A DNA stretch of 38,948 nt, from NCBI GenBank assembly GCA_964432875.1, contig CAYSPJ010000041.1, positions 1 through 38,948 of the forward strand. The letters are read 5' to 3'. This document shows positions 16,632 to 25,385 of this stretch, piece after piece. A model generated the notes under the pieces. The model searched no databases. It worked only from the letters and a program-made list of their open reading frames with translations, and was not told where the DNA came from. The translations under genes were made by a program, and so were the position numbers. The DNA is from JACJYE01 sp964432875 (GTDB lineage: Bacteria > Bacteroidota > Bacteroidia > Chitinophagales > Saprospiraceae). Each line of letters opens with the position of its first letter. Position 1 is the first letter of the stretch.

Positions 16632-16931
16632 TTAGCGGAAGTACATCAAGATGCCCCCAAAGAGGGTAATCAAGGCGATCAGTACCGTAGCCATACGGAT
16701 GGAGAAGCGCAGATAGTTGACAAAAGTTTTGATTTCTTCCTTCATGTGCGGGTAGCGCGGAAAAATCTCTTCCTCCATTTTTTGGGGGTTGAAGAGGTGG
16801 GCGGCACCAAACTCTACGCGGTTTTTTACCAGTATCCGGTAGGTGCGCAGCACCTTTACCCGAAAGTAAAGATTCAGAAACAGCATGGCTACGAATAAGC
16901 CAATGACTAAGGATATTAATAGGACGAACAT
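16632..16931 (-). CDS. Small membrane protein with two helices
   Basis: 99 aa from the ATG at 16929-16931, which starts directly at helix 1 (FVLLISLVIGLFVAMLFLNL); the frame is open upstream but not protein-like. A basic segment (YFRVKVLRTYRILVKNR) should lie in the cytosol. A soluble middle of about 40 residues with FNPQKMEEEIFPRYPHMKEE follows, then helix 2 (ATVLIALITLFGGILMYF). I do not recognise the family. It is 117 nt upstream of the dehydrogenase gene on the same strand and divergent from the M14 gene, with 61 nt between the starts that must hold both promoters. Confidence 0.7.
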   Translation of the reverse strand: MFVLLISLVIGLFVAMLFLNLYFRVKVLRTYRILVKNRVEFGAAHLFNPQKMEEEIFPRYPHMKEEIKTFVNYLRFSIRMATVLIALITLFGGILMYFR

Positions 16932-16992
16932 TTTTGGGTGTAAATATTTGTAAAAAAATCCGTTTTTTGAGCCACACAATTGAAATATCGAT

Positions 16993-19575
16993 ATGAAGTA
17001 TCTACTACAAGCTGTTTTTTGGATGTTTTGCACTGCGCTGGCGGCGCAAAAACAGCCTCTTACTTATTTTTTGCCCGACATCGAGTATGACCAGTCCATC
17101 CCGACGCCCGAATCCGTACTGGGGCACCAGATTGGCGAATGGCACCTGAGCCATGACCAACAGCTCAACTATCTGCGGCTGTTGGCGGCGGCCTCGCCCC
17201 GCATCACGCTGACGGAATACGCCCGCAGTTACGAAAACCGCCCACTAGTCTATTTGACCATCAGCTCGGAAGCCAACCACAGCCGTTTGGAGGCCATCCG
17301 GGAAGCCCACCTGGCCCTGTCAGACCCGGCGGTTTCTTCCAGTGCCGACCTGGCCGCCATGCCGGTAGTGCTGTACCAGGGCTTCAGCATCCACGGCAAC
17401 GAGCCCAGCGGCGGCAACGCGGCACCCCTGGTGGCCTATTACCTGGCAGCCGGCCGCAGCGCCGAAGTCATGCGCACCCTGGATGAAGCCGTCATCTTAC
17501 TTGACCCCTGCTTCAACCCCGATGGCTTCCAGCGCTTCTCTACCTGGGCCAATATGCACAAAAACGCCAACCTGACTGACGACCCGCAAGACCGGGAGTA
17601 TCGCGAGGCCTGGCCTGGCGGCCGCACCAACCACTACTGGTTCGACCTAAACCGCGACTGGCTACCGGCCCAACATCCTGAAAGCCGGGGCCGCCTGCAC
17701 GTTTTCCACCAATGGAAACCCAATGTATTAACCGATCACCACGAAATGGGTTCTAATGCCACCTTTTTCTTTATGCCGGGCGTGCCTGAGCGCACCAACC
17801 CCATCACCCCCTGGAAAAACCAGGAGCTGACCGCCCGCATCGGCAACTACCACGCCGCCGCCCTCAATGAGATCGGCAGCCTCTACTATACGGAGGAAGG
17901 TTTTGATGACTTCTATTACGGCAAAGGCTCCACCTATCCCGATGCCAACGGCGGCATCGGCATCCTCTTCGAGCAGGCCAGTTCCCGGGGGCACCTGCAA
18001 GCCACCGAAAATGGGCCGCTGAGTTTCCCATTTACCATCCGCAACCAGGTCTATACGGCCCTATCGACCCAAAAAGCGGGCTTGGGGCTGCGCCAGGAGC
18101 TGCTGGAATTTCAGCGCGAGTTTTACCTCAGCGCCCTGAAAGAAGCGCGGGCCGATGAGCGCAAAGCCTTTGTCTTTGGAGATGCCGCCGACCCCGTGCG
18201 CGCCAGCATCCTGGTTGAAATCCTGCGCCGCCACCAAATCGAGCTGTACCCGCTCAACCAGCCCACGGAAGCGGAAGGGCAGCGCTTCGAGCCAGGGCAA
18301 GCTTTTGTAGTGCCTTTGGAGCAGCCTCAATACCGCCTGATCCGGGGGATATTCGAAACGATGACCGATTTTCAGGACAGCATTTTTTACGACATATCGA
18401 GCTGGACGCTACCGCTAGCCTTCGGCCTACCCTACGCCAGCCTGAAAGGCCGGGCCTATAGCCCCGGCCTGTTGGGCGAAGCCGTGCAGGGGCTGGGCTT
18501 CGTCCCCCCTTCGGAAAAGCCTCGGCGCACCAATTACGCCTATCTCCTGGAGTGGGAGGGCTACTATGCTCCCAAGGCCTTGAATTTCCTGATGAGCAAA
18601 AACTTGCGCGCCAAGGTCGCCACCCAGCCCTTCACCTTAGACAACCGCTCTTTCGCCCGGGGCACCATCCTGATACCGGTACAAAACCAGCCGCTGCCCG
18701 CAGCACAGGTGCAAGAATTGGTGGAGCAAGCGGGTGCCGCCTCGCCCGGCTTGCGCCTTTACGGCGCCAATACCGGCCTGACCCCCGAGGGCATCGATAT
18801 AGGCAGCCCAAACTTCAAGAGCTTGCAGCGCCCCAAGGTGCTGCTACTGGTGGGCCAGGGCGTCTCTCCCTATGAAATCGGCGAAATATGGCATCTGCTG
18901 GATCAGCGCTATGGCATGGCCGTGGTCAAAGCTGATATCCAGAATTTCGGCCAAATCAAGCTTGACAAATACAACGCCATCGTGATGGCCAGCGGCGGCT
19001 ACCAGGGCATGGCCAACGGCGGATGGGAAAAACTGCGGGAATGGGTGCGCGCCGGCGGCACGCTGATCGCCTTGCGCGAGGGCATCAAAACAGCTAAAGG
19101 GCAAGGCCTGGCCCAAGTGCAGGAACGCACTAAGGAAAAGCCTCAGGAGGATGAAAAAACGCGGCGGCCTTATCACGCCCTGGAACCCGACCGGGGCTCA
19201 TCCGTCATCGGCGGGGCCATCATGGAGGCCCGGGCCGACCTGAGCCACCCCCTGCTGTATGGCTACCAATACGAGCGGATGCCCGTCTTCCAGCAAGGCA
19301 CCATGGCTCTGGAGCCGAGCAAAAACGCTTATGCCACCCCGCTGGTTTACAGCGCTAAGCCCTTGCTCAGCGGGTATGTCAAAGCGGAAAACCTGGAGCT
19401 CTTGAGCGGATCGGCCGCCGCAGTGGTGAGCGGCTTAGGTTCGGGCAAAACGATTTGCCTGGCCAACAACCCTAGCTTCCGGGCTTTCTGGTTTGGTGGC
19501 AACCGCTTATTGCTCAATAGCCTGTTCTTTGGCCGTATCATTGAGAGCGGGGCGGTAGAACGGGCGGGAGAATAG
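16993..19575 (+). CDS. Secreted M14-family zinc carboxypeptidase-like protein
   Basis: 860 aa. The signal peptide MKYLLQAVFWMFCTALAAQ is cleaved near AAQ-K. The M14 domain (about 45-340) has the zinc ligands H134 and E137 in SIHGNEPSGG, and the third His at H249 or H250 in LTDHHEMGSN. It also has the substrate-binding FDLNRDW (N220, R221) and the catalytic Glu E327 in GIGILFEQAS. The protein should therefore be an active metallopeptidase of the periplasm or cell surface. The remaining 500 residues resemble the long C-terminal part of Bacteroidota M14 proteins. They include a glutamine amidotransferase-like segment around 610-690 (VLLLVGQGVSPYEIGEIW, IVMASGGYQG) that probably does not act as an amidotransferase. 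No T9SS sorting domain is seen at the end. It may trim peptides or peptidoglycan stems for nutrition. Confidence 0.88.
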   Translation: MKYLLQAVFWMFCTALAAQKQPLTYFLPDIEYDQSIPTPESVLGHQIGEWHLSHDQQLNYLRLLAAASPRITLTEYARSYENRPLVYLTISSEANHSRLEAIREAHLALSDPAVSSSADLAAMPVVLYQGFSIHGNEPSGGNAAPLVAYYLAAGRSAEVMRTLDEAVILLDPCFNPDGFQRFSTWANMHKNANLTDDPQDREYREAWPGGRTNHYWFDLNRDWLPAQHPESRGRLHVFHQWKPNVLTDHHEMGSNATFFFMPGVPERTNPITPWKNQELTARIGNYHAAALNEIGSLYYTEEGFDDFYYGKGSTYPDANGGIGILFEQASSRGHLQATENGPLSFPFTIRNQVYTALSTQKAGLGLRQELLEFQREFYLSALKEARADERKAFVFGDAADPVRASILVEILRRHQIELYPLNQPTEAEGQRFEPGQAFVVPLEQPQYRLIRGIFETMTDFQDSIFYDISSWTLPLAFGLPYASLKGRAYSPGLLGEAVQGLGFVPPSEKPRRTNYAYLLEWEGYYAPKALNFLMSKNLRAKVATQPFTLDNRSFARGTILIPVQNQPLPAAQVQELVEQAGAASPGLRLYGANTGLTPEGIDIGSPNFKSLQRPKVLLLVGQGVSPYEIGEIWHLLDQRYGMAVVKADIQNFGQIKLDKYNAIVMASGGYQGMANGGWEKLREWVRAGGTLIALREGIKTAKGQGLAQVQERTKEKPQEDEKTRRPYHALEPDRGSSVIGGAIMEARADLSHPLLYGYQYERMPVFQQGTMALEPSKNAYATPLVYSAKPLLSGYVKAENLELLSGSAAAVVSGLGSGKTICLANNPSFRAFWFGGNRLLLNSLFFGRIIESGAVERAGE

Positions 19576-19690
19576 CGTTTAGCAAAGGTAAAATCGCGGA
19601 GTAGTATAAGTTAAATCAAGCGCTTGCGTTATTTATGCAGATTAGAAGGCAAAGGGGAGGTACCGCCCCAGGCCACCAAGATGATATGCT

Positions 19691-20188
19691 ATGCTAAACA
19701 AACTACTCCCTATACTCCTGTTCCACCTCTTGCTTTGTGGCTGGCTATTGGGCCAAGGTCCTTATCGCCCCTTATCGCAAGATACGATTATCACCCGGCC
19801 GGGTTTCCTTGGCAATGTATATCTACTAGATGGCAAAAGGCTAAACTTGCAGGTAATGCAATGGTTCATGACCGGCCATCCAGCCGCCTACAACAACATC
19901 CGTGCGGCTACGGCTACCGATCAGCTAGCTGCCGCCGGGTATATTACCGGCAGCCTGATTTTCCTGAGCGGCTACCTGATTAGCCAGGAAGACCGCTCCA
20001 CTGGCAATGACTTGATGCTGACCGGCAGCCTGGGGCTGGGCGCCGGCTTGTTGCTCACGATTGTGAGCAATAGCTTTCAGCACAAAGCGGTTTTGCTGTA
20101 CAATGAGGATGTCCGGCAGGCTAGTGAAAAAGTCGGCTGGCAGATGGGTATTGAGCAGCAGGGACTGGTTTTTCGGGTCAGGTTTTAA
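19691..20188 (+). CDS. Hypothetical secreted/membrane protein, 165 aa
   Basis: 165 aa. The N-terminus MLNKLLPILLFHLLLCGWLLGQ is a signal peptide, probably cut after LGQ. The rest has PGFLGNVYLLDGKRLNLQVMQWFM, then two hydrophobic stretches (AAAGYITGSLIFLSGYLIS and LMLTGSLGLGAGLLLTIVS) separated by a charged loop, and a short strand-rich end finishing QGLVFRVRF. The terminal Phe and the glycine-rich helices recall small envelope proteins of Bacteroidota, but no family is recognised. It lies 115 nt after the M14 gene on the same strand and may be co-transcribed with it. Confidence 0.7.
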   Translation: MLNKLLPILLFHLLLCGWLLGQGPYRPLSQDTIITRPGFLGNVYLLDGKRLNLQVMQWFMTGHPAAYNNIRAATATDQLAAAGYITGSLIFLSGYLISQEDRSTGNDLMLTGSLGLGAGLLLTIVSNSFQHKAVLLYNEDVRQASEKVGWQMGIEQQGLVFRVRF

Positions 20189-20270
20189 TAGGTGCTACTA
20201 CGGGGTGCAACAGGACAAATAATTTCGAAAAAAGCTTCATGCAGCTAAATAATATCAGCGAAAAAAATGC

Positions 20271-20290
20271 TTTAACATTATTTTAACCGT
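20271..20290 (+). promoter_or_regulatory. Possible regulator box upstream of protease
   Basis: TTTAACATT-N3-TTAACCGT, identical at 17 of 20 positions to 5931-5950; the mismatches are the three central bases. It ends 28 nt before the proposed -33 element of the protease promoter, a usual place for an activator. The regulator is unknown. Confidence 0.35.
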
Positions 20291-20318
20291 TCGCCATCCA
20301 TGGACATCTGCGTTTCTG

Positions 20319-20346
20319 TTGTATATTTACAACGATAACATATTTG
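20319..20346 (+). promoter_or_regulatory. Candidate Bacteroidota promoter of the protease
   Basis: TTG at 20319-20321 and CATATTTG at 20339-20346, separated by 17 nt. This fits the phylum-specific -33 TTG / -7 TAnnTTTG consensus with one mismatch. Transcription would start near 20352, leaving a leader of only about 14 nt before the ATG at 20366. That supports the ATG in front of the repeat as the real start codon. Confidence 0.5.
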
Positions 20347-20365
20347 AAAACAAAAAACTTTTCAC

Positions 20366-22745
20366 ATGATACATACATACATACATACATACATACANNN
20401 NNNNNNNNNNNNNNNNNNNNNNNNNNNNNNNNNNNNNNNNNNNNNNNNNNNNNNNNNNNNNNNNNNNNNNNNNNNNNNNNNNNNNNNNNNNNNNNNNATA
20501 CATACATACATACATACATACATACAGGGTCAATGTCTGCTTATTGGCTTTATTGCTAGCATTTTCCACCGCAGCAGCCCAAGACAGCCACACCGCACTC
20601 TGGACTCACGCTTCCCTCACGCCTGCCCAAAGCCAAGTATTAGCTTCTGAGTTCGAATCATACAGCGCCTTTCAAATGAACCTGCCGCTTCTTAACAGCT
20701 TTGTAAAATCACAAGAAGGCCCCTTCGAAGTACAATTTGCATTTGGAAACAACAACTGGGTTTTTGACCTGGAAAAACATGACATACGTGCTGCCGATAT
20801 GCGCATAGAAGTTGTAACCGCGAATGGGAGTCAAGTTTACAAAAAAGGGGCCTGTAATACTTATAAGGGCTTTGTAAATGACGACACGCTGCAGCGGGCC
20901 CGTCTCTATATTTCGGATACTTATCTGGGTGGCTTCTTTGAACACGACGGAGGAACCTTCCATCTGTCGCCTGCTTGGCTTTTCCTTCAGGAAGAGCAGG
21001 GACAGAATCTGTCTTTGACGTTTGTGCTGCATAAAAACAAAGTCAATCCTGCTGATTTGCTCTGTGCGATGGATGTCGATTTTGAAATAGATACTTCTGA
21101 AATCGAGTTCCGCGCCAGAGTCGATTGCGCAGATTTGAACGCTAATTGGAATAGCGACCCGAGATATTTGGAGCTTGCGATCGAAACTGACAATGAATTC
21201 TTGGCAAAGATACCTGTCCAACCAGGTGATGGTTTAGAAATGCGGATAAAGAAAGCAACTGAAGAGATTGAAAGCCGAGTGCTTTCTATATCAGCTCTTT
21301 ATGAAGACTTTAACCTCCAGATTCTCCTCTCCCACATCCAACTTTGGGATGCCCCAGATCCATATAACAGCAGCACCACAAACATAGAACAGATGTGGAA
21401 CGAAGTATGGGGCTACTGGAAGGACAATATGAACCACATCCACCGGGACCATGTACACTTCTACTCCGGGCGACACTCTAATGCCTTGGGCGTAGCCGGC
21501 GGCTCGGGTATTTGGCACGGCCAAAGCTCCGTTTGCGGCACGAACGACGACATCATCGGCCAATACGATGGAGGATATTATTGGGCATACTCTTACACGG
21601 TTTCAGGTAGAGAACCTCAGGCTGACCACCGCACTGCTGCTCATGAAATAGGGCATGCCTTAGGGCTGTACCACGTATGCGGCTGCTTTTTGATGTATAG
21701 CAACCAAATCCCTAACTGCAATGTGACCTGCTCGCATGAATTCTTGCTAAGGTTGGCGCAATCGGCAGTATCCCGCAACGAACTGTGCCGCTACCTCAAC
21801 GGGACAAACTTATACTATAACCGCGCAAACGATGTCTGTTTGCAATACCCTCCGCCAGTCGATTACAAATTCGGCATGATTTTGGATGCAGAAGAAGTCC
21901 TGATAGGAGATTTGCCCTCGGTATGCGTTGATGAAACGGTAGAAGCCGCTTTCTTCAACGAATTCGACGATTATCAGAACCTTTCCTGGAACTACAGCTC
22001 AAATCTGACGTTGGTCGCTTCGCCATCAAACAATGAGCGGGTTTTTCAAGCGGCAGCAGCTGGCCCGGCTTATGTGAGTGTTTCTTTTCTATATCAGGGA
22101 CAGGCGCTCACCTATACTCGGTCATTCTACGTCGGTACGCCGATAGAGCCAATCGGCCCTCCAGGCATCGTGCCTGCGCCGGGCTTTTCGCCTCCTCAGT
22201 ATGATATCGTTTTCTACGGGGTGCCCGGGGCTCACTACTATCGATACGAGATAACGATGGTGAATGAATTTGGCAGCCCCGTTTCTCAAGAAAACGGCAC
22301 GACCACGAATCTCTTCCCGCTGATTCGCATCCCTGCTGACCTGTGTGCCCAAATTTGGATTTGGCCAGGCAACGACTGTGGGCTTGCCTCTGTCGGGAGC
22401 TATTATGAAGCCTGCCCGCCCGGCTGGCAGGGCATCGCCCGCACCCCGGCCGAACAACATGCCGCTGAGGGAAAAAGGGCGCCAAGCAGGGACGAAATGA
22501 CTGGAAATCCAGCAGGCTTGGAGCTTATGCCCAACCCCGCCAGAGAAATGGTCAATATTATCTCAGTTGTGCCCTTGCAGCGGATCGCTGTATTCAACAC
22601 CGCAGGGCAACTAGTCCACGAAATGTCTGCCATCCAGCAAGGGACACATGAACTTTCTCTTGTCGGCTGGACAAGCGGGACGTACATCCTGAAAGCGACT
22701 ACTCCGGATGGGGTGATTACTAAGCTTTTTGTGGTCACGAAATAA
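20366..22745 (+). CDS. T9SS-secreted metzincin metalloprotease, start in ATAC repeat
   Basis: The start ATG (20366-20368) is followed at once by (ATAC)n, read as Ile-His-Thr-Tyr repeats. These run into YRVNVCLLALLLAFSTAAAQD, a signal peptide core with AAA cleavage. A gap lies inside the repeat, so the frame is joined by inference. Without the repeat only a weak TTG at 20544 would be available, giving a signal peptide with no basic n-region. The protease domain has HEIGHALGLYH (21642-21674), the metzincin zinc motif HExxHxxGxxH, then CFLMYS as likely Met-turn; it resembles reprolysin-like M12B enzymes. A pro-region precedes it and Ig/PKD-like sequence follows. The C-terminus (from about 22510, LMPNPAREMVNIISV to ITKLFVVTK) is a T9SS type A sorting domain, so the enzyme is exported and attached to or released from the surface. 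The next gene starts 25 nt later. Confidence 0.85.
20369..20525. repeat. ATAC tetranucleotide microsatellite spanning a gap
   Basis: Seven perfect ATAC units before the gap (20369-20396 plus one A) and seven after it (20498-20525), with no mismatch. The repeat must contain at least 14 units if the gap lies wholly within it, and probably more, since assembly failed there. It begins directly after ATG and ends at a codon boundary of the protease frame. Confidence 0.95.
20398..20497. other. Assembly gap (100 N) inside the microsatellite
   Basis: 100 N placeholder flanked on both sides by the same repeat. The number of repeat units, and so the reading frame of the protease, is unknown in this assembly. 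Confidence 0.98.
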
Positions 22746-22770
22746 CTTTGGGCGTTAAATGCATTTTCTG

Positions 22771-24315
22771 ATGAAAAAGACTATACTGGCTTTTTGCATT
22801 GCCCTTTGGAGTTTGCCGCTATTACTGGCTGCGCAGCCTGATTCTCTCTGGAGTTTTGCGCTGGAAGGCGATCGGGGAGATTTCCCTTGGCGGTTAGCCC
22901 CAGCTCCAGATGGAGGTGTCTTTTGGTCGGGCGTGACCAACAGCCGCTCAGGCGACTTTGCCGACAATCAACGCGAGCTAGGGGTCTGGGCAGCTAGAGT
23001 ATCGAAGGACGGGCATCTTGAATGGATTAACAATTTTAGTAATGGTCTAGATGAAGGCTTCGGCATTGCAGGGATTACCTCCACCATCGAAGGCAATCTA
23101 ATATGCTTAGGTCGCCGCGAATTCCCCGGCCGTCAAACAGATGCATGGATAGCTCTTCTGGGATTAGATGGGCAAATCATCTGGGAAGCTGTTTATGGCG
23201 GTACTGGCTCAGAAACCGCGTCGGCTGTGCTGCCTTTGAAAAACGGCCACTACCTGGTGGCGGGCAGCAGCGACTCAGCAGATGGCGATAAAACCGAACA
23301 TTTCGGAGAGCGCGACATCTGGCTTTTGGAACTGGGGCCCGCTGGGGAGTTGCTCTGGCAGTCCACCATCGGCGGCAGCAAGAGCGAATATGCTCAGCAA
23401 ATCTTGCCGCACGAAGACGGCTTTTTGATTTTGGGGCATACCTACTCCGACGATGGCCACGTCAGTTGGCAGCGGGGCGGGGGCGACATCTGGCTGGTGA
23501 AAGTGGATGCCCGAGGCCAGGTGCTCTGGGACAAATCTTACGGCGGCTCTCAGCTCGACCTACCCGTGCAGCTGCTCGAGAAAAGCGACGGCAACTACGT
23601 ACTCCTCGCTACCATACAATCGACAGACCAGCAAATACATCACCATCATGGCGGGGTCACCGATATTTGGCTGGCGGAGCTGACGCCTGACTTCAACATC
23701 GTCTGGAGCAGGGCTTATGGCGGAAGCCAAAGAGATTCAGCAGAGGGAATGATTGCGACTGCGTCTGGTTCCATCATTGTAGGAGGAGTTGCTCTGTCTA
23801 ACGATGGAGATATTTCTTCAGGGGAAAGGTTTGGAGGAGGCTGGATGTTTGAAGCGGGCCGATATGGCGAAATATTATGGGATATCAAATTGGGCTCGTT
23901 CTATTACAACAGTTTCATCTATGCGATAGCTCCTTCTAAGGATGAAGGCTTTTACATCAGCAGGTGGATCGGCAAGGATGTGCAGTGGAATGATGCTCCC
24001 TCTATCAACGCTTGGCTGACTAAATACGGTCCCCCTTTCCCTAAACTCAACGCAGCGGAAGACTGCCCTGTTTTCAAGATTTTCCCCAACCCCTCCAACA
24101 GCAAAAATCTATCGCTGCGCTTCCCTGCGGCGGTGACTTTCGACGGGCAGATCGCCCTTTACGATTTGCTCGGCCGGGAGGTGGCGCGCATCCCGGCTTA
24201 TTTCGGCGGTTTGGAGCATAGCTTCGCCCTGCCTGCGAGCCTGCCTGCCGGGGCGTACGTGCTTGAGCTGCGCCATGGGGGGCTCATTTGCCGGCAAAAG
24301 GTCATTTTACAGTAG
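22771..24315 (+). CDS. T9SS-secreted propeller-repeat protein
   Basis: 514 aa from the ATG at 22771, which begins the signal peptide MKKTILAFCIALWSLPLLLAAQ; an in-frame ATG four codons earlier is less likely. The body consists of about six repeats of 50-60 residues, each with a strand set like W-x-A-x-YGG-x(3)-E/D then DGG/DGN/NGH-Y-x-V/L-x-G. Examples are WEAVYGGTGSETASAVLPLK, WQSTIGGSKSEYAQQILPHE and WDKSYGGSQLDLPVQLLEK, as in delta-60-type propellers. The end (FKIFPNPSNSKNLSLRFP to CRQKVILQ) is a T9SS type A sorting domain. It is likely a surface or released binding protein; no catalytic motif is seen. It follows the metalloprotease by 25 nt and is probably in the same mRNA, so it could share the protease's switching only by polarity. 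Its stop overlaps the convergent pcs gene by 14 nt. Confidence 0.87.
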   Translation: MKKTILAFCIALWSLPLLLAAQPDSLWSFALEGDRGDFPWRLAPAPDGGVFWSGVTNSRSGDFADNQRELGVWAARVSKDGHLEWINNFSNGLDEGFGIAGITSTIEGNLICLGRREFPGRQTDAWIALLGLDGQIIWEAVYGGTGSETASAVLPLKNGHYLVAGSSDSADGDKTEHFGERDIWLLELGPAGELLWQSTIGGSKSEYAQQILPHEDGFLILGHTYSDDGHVSWQRGGGDIWLVKVDARGQVLWDKSYGGSQLDLPVQLLEKSDGNYVLLATIQSTDQQIHHHHGGVTDIWLAELTPDFNIVWSRAYGGSQRDSAEGMIATASGSIIVGGVALSNDGDISSGERFGGGWMFEAGRYGEILWDIKLGSFYYNSFIYAIAPSKDEGFYISRWIGKDVQWNDAPSINAWLTKYGPPFPKLNAAEDCPVFKIFPNPSNSKNLSLRFPAAVTFDGQIALYDLLGREVARIPAYFGGLEHSFALPASLPAGAYVLELRHGGLICRQKVILQ

Positions 24316-25030
24316 CTTTTTCGTTTCCGCCCCGACGGGTTCTAAAAGATGCAGTGATCGTAAAGCCGCTATAGTATAAGAGCGCCACTATCACCACGCC
24401 ATTCAAGACGGGCTGGGCTTCCGGGGCATAATAAAGGATGCCCAGGCCAGCCATCAGCGCGATTGCCGAAATGACGAGGGTCGGCCAGCGCCAAAGCCGG
24501 GCCCGGCTGGGATAAGGGAAGCGCAAAGGCACAAAGTGGAGGATGGATAGCACCAGCACGGCGGCCACGTTGGCCCAGTGCCCCCACTGGAAGACAAAGA
24601 GCAGGTAGAATGCCACCATATTCCACATCACCGGGAAGCCGACGAAATACTCTTCCTCCGCTACCATCCCTTCTTTACCATAGTATATGGCCGAAACCAG
24701 GAGGATGATGAACGCGCAGGCCAGGTTCCAATTGCCCACAATGAGGCCCGATTGGTAGATTATATAAGCGGGCACGATGGCATAAGCGGCAAAGTCAATG
24801 ACAAAATCGATGTTCTTCCCGCTCATGTAAGGCAGCACTTCCTCCACGCGGAAGCGGCGCGCCAGAGTGCCATCTACGCCATCGATAAGCTGAGCGGCCA
24901 TCAACCAGAACATGGCCTGCCGAAAGTCGCCGCTGCTGGTCGCAAGCAATGCCATAAAGACCGTGACGATACCGCTAGCGGTAAAAAGATGTACCCCCCA
25001 GGCCAGGGCAGCAGGTAGTAGTCTTTCCAT
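24302..25030 (-). CDS. pcs: Phosphatidylcholine synthase (CDP-diacylglycerol:choline)
   Basis: 242 aa from the ATG at 25028-25030. It should catalyse CDP-diacylglycerol + choline to phosphatidylcholine + CMP in the inner membrane. The CDP-alcohol phosphotransferase motif is complete: DGVDGTLAR at 50-58 and G-KNI-D-FVI-D at 71-79. Family signs of Pcs rather than other members are the N-terminal AWGVHLFTASG, the longer spacer between AR and G (12 residues), YQSGLIVGNW, and EEEYFVGFPVMWNMVAFYLL. I recall the last as near-identical in rhizobial Pcs (EDNYFVGFPAVWN). About eight membrane helices and normal length. It is divergent from a CHT1-like choline transporter gene, which would supply its substrate. 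Alternative: another CDP-alcohol phosphotransferase, but the diagnostic segments argue against it. Confidence 0.9.
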   Translation of the reverse strand: MERLLPAALAWGVHLFTASGIVTVFMALLATSSGDFRQAMFWLMAAQLIDGVDGTLARRFRVEEVLPYMSGKNIDFVIDFAAYAIVPAYIIYQSGLIVGNWNLACAFIILLVSAIYYGKEGMVAEEEYFVGFPVMWNMVAFYLLFVFQWGHWANVAAVLVLSILHFVPLRFPYPSRARLWRWPTLVISAIALMAGLGILYYAPEAQPVLNGVVIVALLYYSGFTITASFRTRRGGNEKATVK

Positions 25031-25385
25031 TTTGGTTTTCAATATGATGAGAATTTATACTTACGTGATGCTGATGTGTTCGTCCATTTCGCCTACTGAC
25101 CACGTGCTCCAGGCGGTCAACAACGGATGGTCGAAGCCCTGTTTCACTCAGAAATTTACGGCAAAAATGCACAATTCCAATCTTTTCCCTATTTTTCAGC
25201 CCCAATTAACCCTTGAAAAACAAGTTCAGCGGCTTTATACATAGCAAAAGCTGATATTGCGCCCCACTAAGCGGGCCACTCAGCTACCTTAAGAAACTAA
25301 GCCTTAAGCCATTGGTGTGCGCTATCGCCAATGGCCAAAGAAGGTCAAAACCAAACCAGGAAAATCGGTTTTCTGAACACTGCTA
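25031..25385. other. Divergent intergenic region, pcs/choline symporter
   Basis: 355 nt between head-to-head genes that should be regulated together. It is non-coding as far as I can see. Apart from the dyad at 25308-25335 I found no clear repeat, riboswitch-like fold or terminator. Confidence 0.5.
25308..25335. promoter_or_regulatory. Candidate operator (perfect dyad)
   Basis: GCCATTGG (25308-25315), 12-nt spacer, CCAATGGC (25328-25335): a perfect 8-bp dyad about 50 nt before the symporter start. Size and position suit a dimeric repressor or activator; a choline-responsive regulator would make sense, but none is encoded nearby. Confidence 0.35.

Noticed and set aside
16573..16977. Minus-strand frame of 134 codons overlapping the small membrane protein
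   Set aside because: It is a shadow of 16632-16931 in another frame; the membrane protein has the coherent two-helix sequence.
20544..20546. TTG as start codon of the metalloprotease
   Set aside because: It would give a signal peptide without a basic n-region and no ribosome site, while an ATG with a promoter-like sequence stands before the repeat. It remains a fallback.
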